Assembly: GCA_021464525.1 (NCBI GenBank)
Contig: JADRCO010001251.1
Coordinates: 1-20,944, forward strand
Reading direction: 5' to 3'
DNA length: 20,944 nt
Source: Rhizophagus sp. LPA8_4_AMF
Lineage: Eukaryota; Glomeromycota; Glomeromycetes; Glomerales; Glomeraceae
The position numbers and the translations under genes were made by a program. This document shows positions 1 through 9,119 of this stretch, piece after piece (positions within the stretch are counted from its first letter, which is position 1; each line of letters starts with the position of its first letter). Under the pieces are notes generated by a model. It saw nothing but the letters and a program-made list of their open reading frames with translations, was not told the DNA's origin and did no database searches.

Positions 1-568
1 TTTTTTTTTTATATTATATATTTATTTTTTTTTATTATTTTTTTTTTGTAATTTTTTTTTTTTCGCGACAGTGTTTTTTTTAATAATAATATTTTTTTAT
101 TTATAAATAACGAAAAATAAAAAAACCTTTTATGTACATAAGTTTTTCTATTAAAAAAACTAAAAAAAAAAAAAAAAGAAATTTTTTCCTTGTTTGTTTA
201 AAATTTAAAAATTCTTTTTGAGCGTTTATTATAATTAAAAACTTGTTCTCGTTGATCATTAACTTAAATCGTTTCTAATTGATGCGATTGAGTATAATAT
301 TATTAATCTAACAAATTTGACATTGCATGAGCTATTCCTATTAAAGCCACGTGGAAAACTTGGCAAATTACTGGGTATATATATATATAGAATACTCGTC
401 GAGGTTTTTTATTTTTTTTTTTCAAATTTCATCTTTCTTCTTTTTGTCAATTACTATAGTCATAGATTACATAAAGTCAGATTAATAATACCATTACTAA
501 AGAATACGTAAGATCAGACTACAACATTTATTATAATACCCATTTTACATTCATTTATAATAAAAAAA
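1..568. other. AT-rich 5' flank of the Nudix gene, no supported gene
   Basis: This stretch is dominated by T and A runs and a short TATATATA tract near 377-387. An open frame of 64 codons at 317-511 has no recognisable domain, is rich in Phe/Ile/Leu as expected from AT-rich noise, and lacks any supporting splice or homology signal. The last part presumably holds the promoter and 5' UTR of the gene starting at 569, but no single element can be assigned. Confidence 0.5.
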
Positions 569-2088
569 ATGATTATTAAACCGTTCAATCCATTTTACTT
601 GAAAAACAAATCAACAAAATCTGCAACTTTAATAACAAATTTAAAATGTCGTTCTTATGCCAGTAATTCAATTTTACCTTTATATAATAATAATAATAAT
701 CCTAATAATAATAATAATATGATTGATGTAATGGATTTTTCATCTGAAAAGATCGAACTTATACGAAATAGATTAAATTCTTGTAATAAATTAAATTATA
801 ATTTTAATTATGATACTACAAAAAAAGTTGGTGAAGCTGCAGTTTTGATGGTAAGATAATTTTTTATAAAATTATGAATTGATCTTTTTTTTTATATATA
901 TATGATATTTTCGTAAATTATTGATCTTTTGTGGATTGTATATTTAAAATTGATCTTTTGTGGATTTTATATTTAAATTGATCTTTTATGGATTGTATAT
1001 TTAAATTGATCTATTGTGGATTGTATATTTAAAATTGATCTTTTTTTGGATTATTAATTAAATATAAGCTATTTTCTTTAAATGTAGCCTCTTTGCATTG
1101 TAAACGGTAAACCAAGTGTATTATTTACGATAAGAAGTATGAATTTAAAAACTCATACGGGTGAAGTAAGGTATTGTGTAAAATTTTTATTACTTTTAAA
1201 AATCAAATCAAAAATCATTTTATCCGATCTCTTCTTATGATCGTCCTTAATGCTTTCCCCAATCTTATTAATCTCCAATCTCCCATGGTTATCATATTCA
1301 AATTCAAACGCTTAATTCCTAATCTCCCATGGTTATCATTATTCAAATTCAAATGCTTAATTCCCAATCCCCATGGTTGCTTGTTTCCCAATCTTATTAA
1401 TCTTCCCAATCTTCCTAATCTTCTCAATCTTCCTAATCTTCTTATATTCTCAAATTTCTCTCTCCTCAATCTAATTCATTATTAATTATTATATAGTTTT
1501 CCCGGAGGAAAAAGAGATTTAACAGATTCTTCATTAGAATCAACAGCATTAAGGGAAACTTATGAAGAGATAGGTATCTCGCCATCTCAAATTGATATAC
1601 TGGGACGAGATTCAACAATGCCAAATAAAGACAGAACAATGAAAGTATATCCGTTTGTTGGATTTATTAAATATCCACTTGATATCAATAAAATTAATTT
1701 TAATCATGATGAAGTATATGGTGTATTTAGCGTTACTTTAAAGGATTTATTAAATCATGATAAAAGGAAATGGGGAAGGTTTAGCAATTCAAAACTTAAA
1801 TATCCTGTATGTATTTATTTTATTATTTAAAAAGGAAATGGAATATTTTGTTTAAAAAAGTTAGGAAAATTAAAAAGTTGAAAATATTCTAAATGCTTTA
1901 ATATATATATTTATTTATTTTTAGATATTTGACGCACCAAATGGATTTGAAATTTGGGGATTAACTGCATTTATATTGGATAGTAATGTATCTTTTATAT
2001 TTTTTAATATATCTTAATTTTGTATCATTTTTAATTATTTTTTCTTTTTTTTTGTAAAATAGGTGTATTGCACAAAATAAATCCTTAA
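569..2088 (+). CDS. Nudix hydrolase, CoA diphosphatase (NUDT7/NUDT8/Pcd1-like), five exons
   Basis: Exons 569-850, 1088-1170, 1497-1806, 1925-1982 and 2063-2088 join to 252 codons plus stop. Donors are GTAAGA, GTATTG, GTATGT and GTAATG, and every acceptor is AG. Exon 2 reads LFTIRS then THTGEV, and the junction with exon 3 restores VSFPGGKRD followed by RETYEEIGI, which is the Nudix box core. The LLTxR(S/A)...G...FPGG signature before the box is that of the CoA-hydrolysing subfamily (UPF0035), whose members cleave CoA and acyl-CoA to phosphopantetheine and 3',5'-ADP using Mg or Mn bound by the REx2EE glutamates. The first 35 residues are basic and Ser/Thr-rich and end RSYAS, like a mitochondrial presequence; this points to an NUDT8-type mitochondrial enzyme (inference). 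An Asn-rich tract follows. Intron choice at 1171 rather than 1166 is forced by the FPGG frame. Substrate is not provable from sequence. Confidence 0.87.
921..1053. repeat. 28-29-bp tandem repeat in intron 1 of the Nudix gene
   Basis: Five head-to-tail copies of a unit beginning TTGATCTTTTGTGGATTGTA start at 921, 950, 978, 1006 and 1035; the last is partial. Copies differ by single bases and by one A in the trailing A run. The array lies wholly inside intron 1 and does not affect the reading frame. Confidence 0.9.
1281..1445. repeat. 44-bp tandem repeat followed by a pyrimidine-rich short repeat in intron 2 of the Nudix gene
   Basis: Three copies of a unit containing TCCCATGGTTATCAT and ATTCAAATTCAAA start near 1281, 1325 and 1369, so the period is about 44 bp. 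From about 1389 the array passes into shorter CAATCTTCCTAAT-type units with a period of roughly 10-20 bp. This array accounts for open frames on both strands here, which encode only repetitive Leu/Asn/Pro or Arg/Leu peptides and are not genes. Confidence 0.85.
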
Positions 2089-2238
2089 TTGAAAAAAAAA
2101 CGAGGTCAGAAAATAATAGAATTAATTAATTAATTAATTTAATTTAATCAAATTTAATATAATTTAATTTAGTTTAATTATTAATTATAATACAATAAAC
2201 TTACTTTAATAATATTTGATCAATACATGATTTAATCA
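2089..2238. terminator. Convergent 3' intergenic spacer between the Nudix gene and MDM12
   Basis: Only 150 bp separates the two convergent stop codons. It is nearly pure A/T with repeated TTAATTAATTAA and TTTAATTTAAT motifs, which could serve as 3' processing signals on both strands. No discrete AATAAA site can be singled out with confidence. Confidence 0.35.
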
Positions 2239-3831
2239 TCATAGTTCAATGGAATGATAACTTGGAAATACAAAATCTTCATCAATTATTTTTCTTAATT
2301 GATCAATAATAAATTTTTCCAATTTTCCAACATTCTTCAAAACTAAAAGAAAAAGTGTTAATAAAAAAAGTTAATATTAAATTAATTAAACAATAATTGA
2401 TCATTATTATTATTATATTAACCTTGTTTTTCTTTATCACCTATTTCAGATTCGATATAAACTTCTTTTAAATGACTTTAAAAAATATTTTTTTTTTTTT
2501 AGTAAATTTTGAATTTAAAAACACATACACCACACTTTATAGATACCTTTCTTCGGGATTCTTTGGTTCCAAAAAACATAAGTTAATTCGATTTCGTAGA
2601 TATGCGACAACTGCTGTAGCTAATAATTATCAATAATTTCAATGATTTCCAAGAATAATTTCCAATATAAATAATTTCCAAGGATAATTCACATAGATAA
2701 TGTCAATGAATAATTTCAATGAATAAGTTATCCCCAATTATAATTCATAATAATTCATAAGGAAATGAAAAAATCAATGTTCATCATCATTCTTCCTTTT
2801 AATAAAAATTACAAACAATTTAAAAAAGAATAATCACCAGAAAATTCAAATCCAGTTATAGTCAACCTAACGGGTAAACTCATAAACATTAAACTAGGAT
2901 AATTCATATATAATTCTGTACAAATAACCATTCTCATATTTCCTTTATATAATACTTCTATATGAATTTGTGCATCAGTATCTTGTTTTAATGGTACTTC
3001 TTCTCCTTCCGAATTTGAAGGTTCATATTGTGTTTGATCATCTATTTGATTATTATAATCTTTATAATCTTCTCTTAAATGTAATGGAATCCCATCATTA
3101 CTTGCTTGTTCTCGTAATCTTTGTTGTTGCCTTTGATAATTTAAATAATCTACTGATGAATCTGAAACAATTGATGATGATGATGATGGTGTAATGATAG
3201 GCGTAATAGGTGTTATGGGTGTAGTTGTAAATGGGGATGACCTATTAATAGGCGTTGTGGATGTAGTTGTAAATGGTGATAACCTATTAATAGGTGTTAT
3301 GGGTGTTATGGGTGTAGTTGTAAATGATGATAATCTATTAATAGGTGTTATGGATGTAGGTGTAAATGGGGATGACCTATTATTATTGTTATTACCATTG
3401 TTATTATTATTAAGCGGATTTGATCGAGTAAAAGATGATGATGAATTATTATGATGAAACGTTCGTTGTTCACTATTAATAACACTTTCTCTCGTTCTTC
3501 CTCTTTCAACTCCAATTCCACCTCCTATACCACCATTTCCATTTCTTACACCACTTCCAACTCCATTCACATTTCCACCTGATTCTGACAAGTCAGATTT
3601 AGCATCAACATCTACAACTGTATTATCAGGCAAATAAAATTCTGGAAAAGGATCTGTAACATCAATAATTTCAATTGAAGGCGGTATCGTACCAAAATCA
3701 AATTCTGATATTTCTATATCACCTATAAAAGAAGGTTTATTATTTGAAGTCCGAAATTGTTCGTTTATTATATCTTGAACTTTTTGTGCTACTTGTTTAT
3801 CAAGTTTATCCCAAAATATATCAAAAGACAT
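2239..3831 (-). CDS. MDM12: Mdm12, SMP-domain subunit of the ERMES ER-mitochondria tether
   Basis: Exons on the minus strand are 3831-2838, 2619-2547, 2475-2423 and 2342-2239, joining to 407 codons plus stop. The N terminus MSFDIFWDKLD is the hallmark start of Mdm12. The C-terminal exons restore TAVVAYLRNRINLCFLEP, HLKEVYIESEIGDKEKQ and VLKNVGKLEKFIIDQLRKI, the conserved end of the SMP (tubular lipid-binding) domain. Mdm12 bridges Mmm1 and Mdm34 in ERMES and carries phospholipids between ER and mitochondria; the complex is widespread in fungi. The SMP fold is interrupted after about residue 80 by roughly 170 residues of low complexity: Gly/Asn-rich, then Asn runs, then Thr/Pro repeats. Length is within the range of filamentous fungal Mdm12, above the 271 residues of yeast, because of this insert. 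It shares a short divergent promoter with the WLM gene. Confidence 0.93.
3194..3380 (-). repeat. In-frame Thr/Pro repeat coding for part of the Mdm12 insert
   Basis: Units with GTAGTTGTAAATGG or a close variant start at 3221, 3263, 3314 and 3356 (plus-strand positions), giving spacings of 42, 51 and 42 bp. Read on the minus strand they encode alternating 14- and 17-residue units of the form NR(S/L)S(P/S)FTT followed by TPI blocks. All spacings are multiples of three, so copy-number change keeps the frame. Open frames on the plus strand here are mirror images of this repeat. Confidence 0.85.
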
Positions 3832-4063
3832 TAATATTATAGATAAGAGAGGAAAAAAAGGAAGAATGATAAATAAAAATTCGAAATGATCTGATATTTA
3901 TATTATGATTTTCGAGTCACCGATCACATGTTTGTTAGATCGATTCAAAAAATTCCACATATAAAAACCATTGTTTCCTGTTTATGTAATCGTATTTTAT
4001 TTCTTGTTTTTATTCCGAAATACAAAATCCTCTCTCCCTCTCAAACCAAAAAAAAAAAAAAAT
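3832..4063. promoter_or_regulatory. Divergent promoter shared by MDM12 and the WLM protease gene
   Basis: The two ATGs are 232 bp apart and face away from each other. On the plus strand TATAAAAA at 3960-3967 lies about 97 bp before the WLM start. On the minus strand TATAAATA at 3902-3895 lies about 64 bp before the MDM12 start. Both are plausible TATA elements but remain predictions. Confidence 0.5.
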
Positions 4064-5428
4064 ATGAATATAGGAGAAGATCGAATTAGTAATTTTCGTT
4101 CACTTACTCAATTTTCCAATCATGAAGAAGCCTTAAATTTATTGAAAAAAATAGCTTCTCATGTAACTTGCAATAAATTTTTTTTTAAAAAAATTTTTTA
4201 ATTGGTTTTATTAAAAAAAAAACAAACAAACAAATAATTGGTGTTTTGTTCTTTAATTCGACTTTTTTTATTATGAATTTATTTTACTATTTTACCTTAT
4301 TTAGGTAAAACCTATAATGAACAAACGACATTGGCGCGTAGGTTCTTTGGAAGAATTTTTACCCGATGATGGAAATTTACTCGGTTAGTATTATTTTTTT
4401 TAAAAAAAATTTTTTGAAACTTTCTTTTTTTTTTTATATTTAAAAGTAAATTTCATTAGATTTCGTTTTCCTCGTTTTCTTTATTTTCTTTTCTTATTCG
4501 TACTTTTAGGTATTAACGTAAATCACGGCGCGAAAATATGTATAAGATTACGTCCGCAATATCGTCAAAGCCAATTTTATGATTTTGATTCTTTAATCGG
4601 AACAATGTTGCACGAGTATGATTACGTTACATACTTACGTTATATTTTAAAAATATTGTTCTCATTTCAATTAAAAAAATTCCCTTTTTTAGATTAACAC
4701 ATATTGAAATCGGTCCACATGATTCATCATTTTATAAACTTCTTGATGAATTAAATGATGAATATGATGATTTATTATATAAAGGATATACTGGTGATGG
4801 ATTCTTTAGTGATGGAAAACGTGTTGGTGAAGGAATATCACATAATGTTTCACCAGCCTTGGCTAGACAAAAAGCACTAGAAGCAGCTGAAAAAAGACGT
4901 AAGATTGAAGGATTAATGACAAATGGAGGAAGAAGATTGGGTGGTAGTAGTGAACGAATTGGATTAACTATAAGGGAATTAGCTGCTATGGCAGCTGAAA
5001 GAAGAAAAAGAGATAATTTTTGGTGTGGAAATGAACGAAATCGTTCTGGGGTAAAGAAACCAACTGTTAGTTCAACAACCACGCGACCAAATGTTAACGC
5101 AACATCATCAAACCGACCGAATGTTAACGCAACAACATCAAAATCATCTCCTATTAGAATACCAACCGAAAAATTACCGGGTATGAAAGGTTCTCAGTGG
5201 ACTTGTTCACAATGCACATTTATAAATCGTCCAATGGCTTTGCAATGTGATGTCTGCCTTGCTGAAAGGCCGCCCGATAATGACGCGTCATCTTACTTGC
5301 CTGAACCCGTGATAATTGATGATGATGATTTGTTTTCTGACCCATTTCATTGGGGATGTCCTAGATGCACTTTTAAAAATGCTCCTGATATTATAATGTG
5401 TTTGGGATGTGATTATCTGAAAAATTGA
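4064..5428 (+). CDS. WSS1: Wss1/SPRTN-like WLM metalloprotease with two RanBP2-type zinc fingers
   Basis: Exons 4064-4162, 4305-4383, 4510-4615 and 4693-5428 join to 339 codons plus stop. Residues from about 34 read VGSLEEFLP and then INVNHGAKICIRLRP, the usual N-terminal part of a WLM domain. The zinc protease site HELTHIEIGPHD is restored across intron 3, which splits the E codon of HExxH. Next come the GRRLGG and LAALAAERR-type conserved tracts. The C-terminal part has two RanBP2 zinc fingers, WTCSQCTF...CDVC and WGCPRCTF...CLGC, with PVIIDDDD, a good SUMO-interacting motif, between them. Wss1 proteases are nuclear and degrade proteins crosslinked to DNA, guided by SUMO and Cdc48. A short RPNVNAT repeat occurs twice in the linker. 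Start chosen as the first ATG after the TATA element; all exons keep frame. Its 3' exons are duplicated as a pseudogene at 7772-8730. Confidence 0.9.
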
Positions 5429-5905
5429 TGTATCACTTACTTTTGCTAGTATATTATGTTATTGGGTACAATATGCTATATAGTATAAATAGTATAATAG
5501 GAACAATTACCACATATATTTTTAAACGCGTTTTTGTATCCGTACTGAAATTGAAGGTTTATTTAGTTTATTATATTTTTTATAATTTTCATGTTAAATT
5601 ATTAGTCTCATGTTATAAGAATGTATTATTTCTATATTACGTATATATTAAATATATATTACTATACAAATTTCCCGAACTGGTCGTAGACGTGACCTTT
5701 TTTTATTATCATCAATAAATAAACAGCAGTGACAACACGAATTGTTTGTGATCTATATCAGTTAATAGTCAAATCTAGTTATTAAGTCTGAAATTTAGTA
5801 AAAGGAATTAAATGAATTAATTATATCTAGATCTAAACTATAATATAGTGAATATATTTTTAAAAAAAAAAATTGTGGAAATAAAATCTTGTATTCTTGT
5901 TATTT
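5429..5905. terminator. Convergent 3' spacer between the WLM and Cys-rich genes
   Basis: This 477-bp AT-rich spacer has no supported gene; an open frame of 97 codons at 5425-5718 is hydrophobic AT noise overlapping the WLM stop. AATAAA at 5714-5719 is a candidate polyadenylation signal for the WLM gene. On the minus strand an AATAAAA overlaps the stop of the Cys-rich gene. Confidence 0.35.
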
Positions 5906-6517
5906 TTATTTAACGGCATTAACGGTAATATTCTGGACACTTTCTTCATCAACTAAAATGAATCTATAGATGAAATATATGAACAATAATATAATTAGTA
6001 CTAAAAAACATTTACAGGGATCACCTTCATTGTTACTAATAATAATAAAAGGAAAAAAAAGTAAGTAATGATTACTAATTTCAAATAAAAATAAAAAAAG
6101 AAAGATTTTAATACTTTTCATTTTAAAAAAGTACTTACTATTGAGGTGTCAATAAAGGCTAAAAAAAAGTACCATATTAATAATTTATTATGATAAACCT
6201 TAAAAATTGCGAAATAATATAAATTATATTATTCATTAACTTACAGAATCTTCCTGTACCGGAATTGATACAGGAATTGATATACTAGGAGTGCAATAAG
6301 GACACGTATTAACCAAGTCATTACAGAATTGCCTTAGGCAAGCGGGATTTCTGCACCTTGTTAACGCCATGTCCCTTTGGTAAAGTGTAGCACAAGCAAC
6401 ACTACAGAAAATGTAAGCTGCTCTGTCATCATAAAAACAGGGATTTTGACAACCAGGCCGTGCACATGCCACGGTATTATATGGTGGTGGGTAAATAGAA
6501 GCATCATTATAACTCAT
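5906..6517 (-). CDS. Small ten-cysteine protein with C-terminal transmembrane segment, unrecognised family
   Basis: Minus-strand exons 6517-6245, 6158-6139 (20 nt) and 6035-5906 join to 140 codons plus stop. Exon 1 ends in a perfect GTAAGT donor, the micro-exon is also followed by GTAAGT, and both acceptors follow T-rich tracts. Residues 18-75 hold ten Cys spaced C-x4-C-x3-C-x10-C-x3-C-x12-C-x4-C-x4-C-x6-C-x2-C, with CARPGCQNPC and CPYC blocks, which suggests two zinc sites. Residues about 107-126 form a hydrophobic helix (CFLVLIILLFIYFIY) followed by a short acidic tail, so the protein is probably a single-pass or tail-anchored membrane protein with the Cys domain in the cytosol (inference). 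I do not recognise the family. The splice pattern recurs in the copy at 9120-9594, which supports the model. No function can be assigned. Confidence 0.75.
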
Positions 6518-7432
6518 TTTTATTTAAAGTTTGTTTTCTTTTTTTTTTTGAATGATTATATTTTTAATTATATAGTTGGCTAACAATTTGGTAGCCTGAG
6601 CCTTGAGAGAAAAAAATCAATAAAGAACACCGAATTTTTGGAACTAAAAGAAACCTGACGGATTATTGACGTGCTATACTTCCATACTGCTTCTATTTAT
6701 AAATAGGAATAGGATTACGACATATTAGATTTAGATTAGATCAATCAATAGTAGGCAAAAAGTAGTTAGCACAAATAAATAGGCTAAAACGTTCCAAATT
6801 TCAAACGGTTAATTTGATGATATTAAATTCTAATATTAAAATATTAAAAAGAAAGAAAATTTCATGAATGATGAAATTTTAGTATTTCAAAGAAAAAATA
6901 TATTAATATTAGAAAGTATGTTAATAATATTCCATTCATCTTCAATTAATAATTTTAATTTCAACGAACTATTTAATAAATAAAAATATTTAAATATTTA
7001 AATATTTAGGTAATTTGTTCTACGATACTCACAACATAATATTGATAGTAATTTCTGTAAATGAACATTTTTTGTAATCGGTAATACTGTACAATTAAAT
7101 AATTAAAAATGATAATAGGTTACAATTTGATAAGAAAAAAAAATTAATAAAGATAAAATATTTATTTTTTACGTGTAATAAATATTATTACGAATATTTT
7201 GATTTTGATTAGATTAGATCAGGTCAAATAATTTACTGAATTTACCTAATGCTAAAGAAGTTTGTTTAACCCCCACCTTTGACTCTCATTGAATTTTTTG
7301 GAAGGTATATCCGATGATCATACATTAATACTCGGCTACTCGGCTAAACACCATTTTTACGAAGCACCTGACTGGATTCCTAAACTGGAGTTATAATGTA
7401 ACACAATTGTTCACTTTATTTTACTCTATTCA
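6518..7432. other. Intergenic part of duplication copy A, no gene seen
   Basis: AT-rich sequence upstream of the minus-strand Cys-rich gene and upstream of the small ATG-GCG gene. Its landmarks, GGCTAACAATTTGG near 6575, TTTGTTTAACC near 7261 and GACTGGATTCCTAAA near 7371, are also found in copy B at about 9680, 10151 and 10194. No open frame of note is present. Confidence 0.5.
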
Positions 7433-7440
7433 TATAAAAA
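7433..7440 (+). promoter_or_regulatory. TATA element of the small ATG-GCG gene, copy A
   Basis: TATAAAAA lies 46 bp before the ATG at 7479. The paralogous position in copy B also has TATAAAA (10247-10253), 40 bp before its ATG, although much of the surrounding sequence has diverged. Confidence 0.45.
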
Positions 7441-7478
7441 CGGTCAAACTTCAACTTCCTTTCAAAAAAACTTTAAAT

Positions 7479-7696
7479 ATGGCGATGAATAATTGGAAAA
7501 ACATTTTTACACGCGACTTGGAACTTTTTAATGTACATTCAAATTTTAACGCGTTATTTCATCAATTTTTCTAATTTATTCAAGTATCCTTCATTTTTTG
7601 TCATAGTACCTAGTTACCTTTACGAAAAATATAAATGTAAAAATCTATGTTGGGATAAGACTATAAGTGGAATTATCTATAGAGATTTTTTGCTTG
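7479..7696 (+). pseudogene. Small ATG-GCG gene, copy A, cut off by the duplication junction
   Basis: An ATG-GCG open frame of 31 codons (7479-7574) shares TRDL and the block NALFH-x-FF with copy B. A second conserved stretch from 7642 encodes NLCWDKT then SGIIYRDF before a stop at the join with copy B. The second stretch corresponds to SLCWENE and SGIIS in copy B, which continues further. The two stretches are probably two exons of one gene, but no convincing splice pair joins them. Family unknown. Because the duplication unit ends inside it, this copy lacks its 3' part. Confidence 0.4.
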
Positions 7697-7771
7697 GTTA
7701 GTGTGAAAATTTTTTTTTTTTATTTAAAAGTATTTTATTGAATTCGTTTTCTTTTTTTTATCATCCTTTAG

Positions 7772-8730
7772 GTGTTAATGTAAATCGCGGCGTGAAAATA
7801 TATATAAGATTACGTCCGCATTATGATGAATGCCGATTTTATGATTTTGTTGATTTAATTGGAACAAATGTGCACGAGTATGGATACGTTACATATATAG
7901 TGGGTGTCTTCACAAAAAACGTGATTGAGATTGAGATTGAAATTTCATATAGAATTTTCAATCTTGATATGTTAGTAAGATTGAAATCCTATATGAAATT
8001 TCAATCTCAATCTCAAATCACGTTATTTGTGAAGACGCCCAGTATATGTTATATTTTTAAAATATTGTCCCATTTTATTAACAATTCATTTTTGTTAGAT
8101 TAACACGTATAGAAATCGCCCCAGCATCATTTTATAAACTTCTTATTAATTAAATGATGAATATATGATTTATTATCTAAGGGATATACTGGTGATGGAT
8201 TCTTTAGTAATGGAAAACGCGTCTGTGAAGGAATATCACATAATGTTTCACTAGCCTTGGCTGGACAAAAAGCATTAGAAGTAGCTTAAAAGATTGGGTA
8301 GTAGAAGTGGGAAGACATGGACTATCTTTAAAGGAATTGGCTTCATAGAGAGATAATTTTTGGCGTGGAATTAAACGAATAGTTCTGGATTAAAGATACA
8401 ACCTGTTTGGTTCAACAACCACGCGACTCTCCAAATAAGATTCCAGGATTATCAGGATTATTAAATGTTAGCACAACAACATCAACCCGTCTCCAATTAG
8501 AATACCTTCCGAAAAATTACCGGGTATAAAGATTCTCAGTGGTCTTGTTTGTAATGCACATTTATAAATCGCCCAATGACTTTGCAATGTGATGTCCGCT
8601 TTGCTGAAAGGCCACACAATTTTGACGCGTCATCTTACTTGTCTCAACCTGCGATAATTGATGATGACTTTTCTGACCCGTTCATTGGAGTTATCCTAAA
8701 TGCACTTTTAAAATGCTCCTGAAAAATTGA
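7772..8730 (+). pseudogene. Decayed 3' half of a WLM protease gene (copy B)
   Basis: The paralogue of WLM exon 3 is at 7772-7877. It is exactly 106 nt like its parent, is still open, and ends in the same split HE codon. The exon 4 paralogue starts at 8099. There HELTHIEIGPHD has become HELTRIEIAP with the downstream His-Asp deleted, so two of the three zinc ligands are gone. A stop follows within about 15 codons, then many indels. In the first zinc finger the CAA of the CxxC loop is a TAA stop and one later Cys codon reads CGC. Exons 1 and 2 and the promoter lie outside the duplicated unit, so the copy was probably never complete. Confidence 0.88.
7899..8042. mobile_element. 144-bp foldback (palindromic) MITE in the intron of the WLM pseudogene
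   Basis: Arms 7899-7965 and 7977-8042 are inverted copies with few mismatches, separated by an 11-bp loop. The ends are AGTGGGTGTCTTCAC and the inverted ACTGGGCGTCTTCAC. TATAT flanks both sides (7894-7898 and 8043-8047). A TA target duplication of Tc1/mariner type is the simplest reading, but a 4-5-bp duplication cannot be excluded. The matching intron of the intact gene (4616-4692) lacks the element and represents the empty site. It has no coding capacity, so it is non-autonomous. Confidence 0.85.
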
Positions 8731-9119
8731 TTCATCATTTAACTTTTATTATATGAAATAATATATTATATTGTAACAAATTGTACTGTATAACATAATT
8801 TAATAAATATAATTTTTAAATGCGTTTTTGTCACGAAGCCCGCAACATTGAGTGGAATTGAAGATTATATATAATTATATTACTATGTAAGACGTGACCT
8901 TTTTTTTCAAATCTAGTTATTAAGTCAGAAGTTTAAAATGAATTAATTAATTATATCTAGTTCTAAATACAATCTTGTGATTATATTTTTCAAATATGAT
9001 TAAAAAGAAAAAAAATTGTGGAAATAAATTCGTGTTATGTTAATTAATAATAACTACGTCATTATTCTTAAAGAAATAGAATTTATAGATGGAATAACAT
9101 ATGAACAATAAAATAATAA

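Larger units (their letters stand above)
4380..7680 (+). repeat. Copy A of a 3-kb tandem segmental duplication
   Basis: The unit starts at the exon 2/intron 2 border of the WLM gene, around the CTCGGTTAG at 4379-4387, and ends just after GTGGAATTATCT near 7667-7678. It holds WLM exons 3 and 4, the convergent Cys-rich gene, and the start of a small plus-strand gene. Sequence landmarks recur in the same order in copy B: the RLRP exon, the zinc-finger exon, the Cys-rich gene, GGCTAACAATTTGG, GACTGGATTCCTAAA, ATG-GCG and CTATGTTGGGA. Confidence 0.85.

Noticed and set aside
317..511. 64-codon open frame near the left end
   Set aside because: Hydrophobic AT-driven composition, crosses a TATATA tract and T runs, no domain or splice context.
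1215..1485. Overlapping open frames on both strands (84 and 103 codons)
   Set aside because: They are translations of the intron 2 tandem repeats of the Nudix gene.
2121..2180. TTAATTAA-type array as a possible CRISPR or satellite
   Set aside because: Simple AT repetition with no spacers; ordinary for a fungal 3' spacer of this composition.
2970..3454. Two plus-strand open frames of 74 and 86 codons
   Set aside because: Mirror images of the MDM12 coding strand and its Thr/Pro and Asn repeats.
4732..5082. 116-codon minus-strand open frame
   Set aside because: Antisense shadow of WLM exon 4, whose sense frame has clear protease and zinc-finger motifs.
5425..5718. 97-codon open frame after the WLM stop
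   Set aside because: Hydrophobic AT-rich noise in a convergent 3' spacer; its copy B counterpart is not conserved.
6377..6583. 68-codon plus-strand open frame
   Set aside because: Antisense shadow of the Cys-rich gene exon 1.
7738..8103. 121-codon open frame read as one protein
   Set aside because: It is WLM exon 3 homology read on through an intron and the foldback element; the apparent protein is an artefact.
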